NCBI GenBank assembly: GCA_012510325.1
Contig: JAAZIG010000341.1
Coordinates: forward strand, 1 to 9,378
Length of the DNA: 9,378 nucleotides
Reading direction: 5' to 3'
DNA from: Bacillota bacterium
Lineage (GTDB): Bacteria > Bacillota > Dethiobacteria > DTU022
Part shown: positions 5,965 through 9,378 of the stretch, piece after piece
Position numbering within the stretch: position 1 is the first letter of the stretch
Layout: the number at the start of each line of letters is the position of its first letter
The notes under the pieces: generated by a model
What the model was told of the DNA's origin: nothing
Seen by the model: the letters and a program-made list of their open reading frames with translations, nothing else
The model's database searches: none
Translations under genes and position numbers: made by a program

Positions 5965-6254
5965 CTATTTCCCGGGCAATCTAAGCCAAACAACTCATTG
6001 AGATGGTGCGGCTGTCCGCACAGCCGCTTTCATCGAGGTGCTAATCCGGCTCTGGTGGCGACAGTCAAAACAGGGCTGGAAGTGCCGCTGAAGCAGAACG
6101 GCACCCCTGCACCTGCTCAAGATCCGGATATGTTCCCCCAGAGGAGGGGCCTGATTTAACGGAGCTGGAAAGATCTGCAGGGGGAAATAGAAGCGCCTTT
6201 TGCCGGAGAACCGGATGATCGTTCTAAGCAGTTGACTGATCACCGCCTTCCAGC
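5965..6254. other. Interval behind glpK with no recognised gene
   Basis: An open minus-strand frame of 82 codons starts with GTG twelve bases after the glpK stop codon (6243 to 5995). Its content (RTIIRFSGKRRFYFPLQIF...) matches nothing I know and its third-position bias is weak, so I do not call it a gene. A strong hairpin lies at 6002-6034: GCGGCTGT (6008-6015) with ACAGCCGC (6020-6027), flanked by GATG/CATC. No obvious terminator follows glpK directly. Confidence 0.35.
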
Positions 6255-7757
6255 TCAGCCCTCCTCGATCCAGCCGCGCGACCTCTCCACTGCGCGGAGC
6301 CAGTTGCGGTAAAGAGCCCCGCGCTCCGCTTCATCCATCTGCGGCCGGAAAGCGGCGTCCTCGCGCCATCTTTCTGCCAGCACAGCCCGGTCGGGCCACA
6401 CCCCCACCGCCAGACCGGCCAGAAAAGCCGCCCCCAAAGCGGTAGTCTCAAGGGTGGCCGGGCGGCGCACCACCAGGCCCGCCAGATCGGCCTGAAATTG
6501 CAGCAGCAGGTCCATCACCCCGGCGCCGCCGTCTATCCGCAGCTCCCCCGGGGGGATCCCCGCCTCGCGGCGCATGATCTCAAGAACATCGCAGGTCTGG
6601 TAGGCCATCGCCTCAACGACAGCGCGAGCCAGATGAGCCCGGCTGGTCCCCCGGGTAATCCCGATGAGCAATCCGCGGGCATAGGGATCCCAGTACGGAG
6701 CGCCCAGCCCCACAAACGCCGGCACCAGATAGACGCCGCCGCTGTCTTCAACCTGCGCCGCCAGCGGACCGGTCTCCGAAGCGTGCCCGATGATCTGCAG
6801 CCCGTCGCGAAGCCACTGGATCGCCGCACCGGTGATAAAGATGCTTCCCTCCAGCGCATATTCGACAGCCCCGTCAATGCCCCAGGCGATGGTCGTCAGC
6901 AGCCCCGCCTCCGAGCGGATCGCCCGGCTCCCGGTATTCATCAATAAAAAAGAACCGGTGCCGTAGGTGTTCTTCACCATGCCCGGCTCAAAACAAGCCT
7001 GCCCGAAAAGAGCGGCCTGCTGATCGCCGGCGATCCCGCTCACCGGCACCCGCACCCCCAAAAAAGCATCGGGATCGGTCTCGCCGTAAATGACGCTGCT
7101 CGGCATCACTGCGGGAAGAATGTTTTCCGGAACCCCCAGAATATCCAACAACTCCCCGTCCCACTCCAGCGTCTTGATATTGAACAGCAGGGTGCGCGAG
7201 GCGTTGGAATAGTCGGTGGCGTGAACCCGGCCCCCGGTGAGGCGGTAAAGCAGGTAGCTGTCGATGGTTCCGCAGGCCAGCCGGCCCCTCCGGGCCGCCT
7301 CCTGTACCGCCGGGATCTCCTCGAGCGCCCAGCGAATCTTCGTCCCGGAAAAGTAGGGATCCAGAACCAGCCCGGTCTTCTCCCGGAAGAGCTCCTCCCT
7401 ACCGGCCTTCTTCAGCTCCCGGCAAAGAGGCGCCGTCCGGCGGCACTGCCAGACAATGGCATTGGTCAGCGGCCTCCCCGTGGAGCGATCCCAGAAAACA
7501 ACGGTCTCCCGCTGATTGGTGATCCCGATAGCGGTGATCCTTGCAGGCTTTGTTTCCCCTTCCCGCAAAGCTTCCTCCGCCACCGCCAGAGTGGCTCTCC
7601 AGATCTCTTCCGGATCGTGCTCCACCCACCCCGGCCGGGGATAATACTGGCGGTGCTCCCGGGCTGCCCGTCCCAAAGGAAGGCCCCGCTCGTCCCAGAG
7701 GATCGCCGTTGTGCCGGTGGTACCCTGGTCCAGGGAAAGTATCCGTGCTGTCATCAT
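6255..7757 (-). CDS. glpK: Glycerol kinase
   Basis: This FGGY-family kinase of 500 residues, the usual GlpK length, phosphorylates glycerol to sn-glycerol 3-phosphate with ATP in the cytosol. Numbering from the ATG at 7757, the glycerol-contact residues known from E. coli GlpK fall at the same positions: R83-E84 (TNQRETVVFWD), W103, Y135 and D245 (GIAGDQQAALFGQ). The phosphate loop DQGTTGTT (10-17), KNTYGTGSF (262-270) and the C-terminal DGGAG...RP...TTALGAAFLAG block are intact. AGGAGG (7763-7768) is five bases before this ATG; a GTG three bases upstream and an ATG three downstream are alternatives. The histidine phosphorylated by the PTS in many Firmicutes (in PYHFYG) is absent: DPDAFLG has A231 there, so PTS activation is unlikely. 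It follows the esterase by 17 bases, implying one transcript. No glpF or glpD is in view. Confidence 0.97.
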   Translation of the reverse strand: MMTARILSLDQGTTGTTAILWDERGLPLGRAAREHRQYYPRPGWVEHDPEEIWRATLAVAEEALREGETKPARITAIGITNQRETVVFWDRSTGRPLTNAIVWQCRRTAPLCRELKKAGREELFREKTGLVLDPYFSGTKIRWALEEIPAVQEAARRGRLACGTIDSYLLYRLTGGRVHATDYSNASRTLLFNIKTLEWDGELLDILGVPENILPAVMPSSVIYGETDPDAFLGVRVPVSGIAGDQQAALFGQACFEPGMVKNTYGTGSFLLMNTGSRAIRSEAGLLTTIAWGIDGAVEYALEGSIFITGAAIQWLRDGLQIIGHASETGPLAAQVEDSGGVYLVPAFVGLGAPYWDPYARGLLIGITRGTSRAHLARAVVEAMAYQTCDVLEIMRREAGIPPGELRIDGGAGVMDLLLQFQADLAGLVVRRPATLETTALGAAFLAGLAVGVWPDRAVLAERWREDAAFRPQMDEAERGALYRNWLRAVERSRGWIEEG

Positions 7758-7774
7758 CACCGCCTCCTTATATC

Positions 7775-8524
7775 CTAAGCATGCTGCTGCATAAACTGCG
7801 CTGTTCTCTCGAAGATTATCTCCTTGTCGAAATCAAGGGTGGCCACATGATAAGAGTTCTCCAGCCAGATCAGCTCCTTCTCCAGAGAACCGATCCGCTC
7901 TAGAATATAAGTTGCATTGGAAGGATGGACTACATGGTCGTCCCTTGCCGCAAAGATGAGCGCCGGCTGTTTGATCCGGGGCAGCTCCTCCTTGACCAAA
8001 CGACACAGCTTGAGCATCTCCTCCAGCGCCGGAAGGGGCACCTGGTCATAAGAGGACTCCGTAACCGCAGGATCCTTGATATCACCGCCGACACCGGGAA
8101 CAGTCTTAATAAAATTGCGGATCAGGGGCAGAAAAACTAGCCGGAAGTCTTTCATGAAGACGGGGCCGCATATGGGGACCACCCCTGCTACGGCCTCGGG
8201 ATGACTGCAGGCCAGATGCAGCGCCAGCGTCGCCCCCATGGACAGGCCGGCCACAAAAACCGTACGGCTCTTTTCCCTGATCTGCTCCAGACCCGCTTCC
8301 GCCGAAGCGATCCATTCCTCGTAGGTGTTATCGAACATATCCTCCACCCTGGTTCCGTGCCCCTTGAGCCGCGGTCCGACAACAGTAAAGCCCTGCTCAG
8401 CCAGATACTCACCCATCGGCCGCATGCTCGAAGGGTTTCCCGTAAAACCGTGCACCAGCAAACAGCCAACATCGCCTCCGGGAAACACAAAAGGCTCCGC
8501 CCCGGGTATAATTGCGCCTTCCAT
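7775..8524 (-). CDS. Est30-like alpha/beta hydrolase (carboxylesterase / monoacylglycerol-lipase type)
   Basis: The 249-residue cytosolic hydrolase has no signal peptide. The oxyanion-hole motif is HGFTGN (25-30), the nucleophile elbow GLSMG with S95, the acid D196 (ARDDHVVHP) and the base H226 (NSYHVATLD). Length and motif spacing match Geobacillus Est30-type carboxylesterases and related monoacylglycerol lipases, which cleave short- to medium-chain acyl esters. The ATG at 8524 is chosen for GGGGAGG nine bases upstream; the same frame is open for 46 more codons upstream but without family similarity. The stop is 17 bases before glpK, so the two genes are almost certainly co-transcribed. This makes glycerol esters a likely natural substrate, an inference from context. 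Confidence 0.9.
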   Translation of the reverse strand: MEGAIIPGAEPFVFPGGDVGCLLVHGFTGNPSSMRPMGEYLAEQGFTVVGPRLKGHGTRVEDMFDNTYEEWIASAEAGLEQIREKSRTVFVAGLSMGATLALHLACSHPEAVAGVVPICGPVFMKDFRLVFLPLIRNFIKTVPGVGGDIKDPAVTESSYDQVPLPALEEMLKLCRLVKEELPRIKQPALIFAARDDHVVHPSNATYILERIGSLEKELIWLENSYHVATLDFDKEIIFERTAQFMQQHA

Positions 8525-8610
8525 GAGCAACAACCTCCCCTTGTGATATTCAATCTTGTTTTTCAGAGAAACGGCCCGCAATGCCGCCTCCTCAGGCCAC
8601 CCCTTTACCC

Positions 8611-8639
8611 TATATATTTCTTGATTGCCGATCTGACTC
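8611..8639 (-). promoter_or_regulatory. Weak promoter candidate for the esterase-glpK operon
   Basis: Minus-strand TATATA (8611-8616) has GAGTCA 17 bases upstream, only 3 of 6 to consensus. It lies about 90 bases before the esterase start. No better pair was seen in the divergent region. Confidence 0.25.
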
Positions 8640-8724
8640 CTTCCAAAAGGCTGCCAGTTCACCCCAGCCGCCTCGAAAACAGCGCAACAGCCCGCCGGGA
8701 CAGCTCATCTTGCATAAAAATGCG

Positions 8725-8753
8725 TTGACTTTTGTAATGAATATTGATACTAT
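8725..8753 (+). promoter_or_regulatory. Strong sigma-A promoter of the lipase-like gene
   Basis: TTGACT (8725-8730) and TACTAT (8748-8753) are 17 bases apart, close to consensus. The region is clearly AT-rich compared with its surroundings. The predicted start near 8760 leaves a short leader before the AAAGGAGG ribosome site at 8775-8782. Confidence 0.75.
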
Positions 8754-8791
8754 TGTGAAAATACCTGTCTCTTTAAAGGAGGTTTTTGATT

Positions 8792-9378
8792 TTGTTTAGA
8801 AAGTGGTTCCTCTGTATTACTGTCTTGCTTATTGTTCTACTACCACTGAATCAATCTGCCGAAGCGAGCCTGCTGGGAAGGATTTTCAAGCCCAACATCA
8901 AACTAAACCCACTCACTTCCAGTGTACCCTTAAATAAAGACGGAATTCATTTCGCCGAAGCTGCTGACGGTAGCAAGATCGGGCTGTACCGCTATGCACC
9001 GTATGTGGAAAAAGGTAAGCCTGCATTCAATACCACTGGCACCCCGGTGGTGCTCTTCACCGGTATCACCATGAATATGAACCAGTACCTTTCCTGCACT
9101 CCTTCGGCGATGAAGGCGGCCTACAGCGGCGTCTATGTCCCCGCCGTTAAGGACGCGCCGGAGTGGGCAAAGAAAGATGGAAAATATGAACCTTATATCG
9201 AAGAAGACAAGATGCGCTACTACAGCCTGGCCCACTTCCTCTGGCTGGAGGGATACGATCCCTGGCTGGTCAACTACCGGGGGACCGGCCGCGGCGCGGT
9301 GCGAAGCGTGGGCACCAACTCCGACGATATCACCACCCTCGACACCTGGGCCACCCAGGACGCCCCGGCGGCCATCGA
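8792..9378 (+). CDS. Secreted alpha/beta hydrolase resembling acid lipases, N-terminal part (cut by right edge)
   Basis: The frame is open to the window end, giving 195 residues. The start is a TTG at 8792, nine bases after AAAGGAGG; an in-frame TTG at 8786 is only three bases away and less likely. Residues 1-25 form a signal peptide (MFRKWF, hydrophobic ITVLLIVLLPL, cleavage probably after SAEA). PVVLFTGITMN (85-95) fits the oxyanion-hole strand. LEGYDPWLVNYRGTGRG (152-168) followed by W186 and DAPAAI (190-195) follows the GYDVW-x-x-N-x-RG ... D-x-PA pattern of gastric/lysosomal-type lipases. The nucleophile elbow should lie beyond the edge, so activity cannot be confirmed. It is divergent from the esterase-glpK operon, which supports a role in extracellular lipid or ester breakdown. 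The first 60 codons are more AT-rich than the rest. Confidence 0.75.
   Translation, partial: MFRKWFLCITVLLIVLLPLNQSAEASLLGRIFKPNIKLNPLTSSVPLNKDGIHFAEAADGSKIGLYRYAPYVEKGKPAFNTTGTPVVLFTGITMNMNQYLSCTPSAMKAAYSGVYVPAVKDAPEWAKKDGKYEPYIEEDKMRYYSLAHFLWLEGYDPWLVNYRGTGRGAVRSVGTNSDDITTLDTWATQDAPAAI

Noticed and set aside
5821..6159. 112-codon plus-strand reading frame starting with TTG
   Set aside because: No ribosome site, low-complexity start, no family resemblance; the opposite strand looks more protein-like over 5830-5964.
5995..6243. 82-codon minus-strand frame directly behind glpK
   Set aside because: Position is suggestive of an operon member, but codon bias is weak and the sequence resembles nothing known to me; mentioned only in the interval note.
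8525..8662. 46-codon upstream extension of the esterase
   Set aside because: The internal ATG at 8524 has the ribosome site GGGGAGG and matches the family length; the extension shows no similarity to hydrolases.
8725..8760. AT-rich sequence resembling a Fur/PerR-type box over the lipase promoter
   Set aside because: Symmetry is poor and AT-rich promoters often look like such boxes; the promoter call alone explains it.

Overview
The window looks like chromosomal DNA from a moderately GC-rich Gram-positive anaerobe of the Firmicutes (Clostridia / Peptococcaceae-like). That placement is an inference. It rests on strong AGGAGG-type ribosome sites at nearly every gene, a divergent feoA / MntR-DtxR regulator pair, a surface protein with a sortase-like tail, an Est30-type esterase, and TTG/GTG start options. 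No marker in the window fixes the genus.

Layout, left to right. (1) 1-870: the 5' end of feoA (ferrous iron uptake, minus strand) leaves the left edge and is divergent from a complete MntR/DtxR-type metal-dependent repressor (plus strand). A 31-base palindrome sits between them and is a good operator candidate; a structured leader precedes the regulator. (2) 871-1664: a long stretch without protein genes. It holds a degenerate direct repeat and a tRNA-Lys(CTT) on the minus strand with its own promoter and terminator. (3) 1665-3443: a polytopic DUF4153 membrane protein with a good promoter. Two hairpins follow, separating it from the convergent gene. (4) 3602-5593, minus: a secreted, very regular right-handed parallel beta-helix protein ending in an LPATS + membrane anchor + basic tail. 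Its leader is long and contains a multi-stem structure followed by a T-run. (5) 5820-6254: a poorly explained stretch with one or two small minus-strand reading frames. (6) 6255-8524, minus: a two-gene operon of an Est30-like esterase / monoacylglycerol-lipase-type hydrolase followed 17 bases later by glycerol kinase (glpK). (7) 8792 to the right edge: the 5' part of a secreted alpha/beta hydrolase resembling acid lipases, divergent from the operon, with a near-consensus sigma-A promoter.

How the genes may work together: the right side suggests a small acylglycerol-use locus. A secreted lipase-like enzyme could act on lipids outside the cell, the cytosolic esterase on short or mono-acyl esters, and GlpK would phosphorylate the freed glycerol. 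The left side is a metal-homeostasis locus. No mobile element, CRISPR array or phage gene was seen. I did not find a clearly new multi-gene system; the best candidates for something undescribed are the structured leader upstream of the beta-helix gene, the repeat block at 1019-1183, and the small 44-residue reading frame at 5830-5964.
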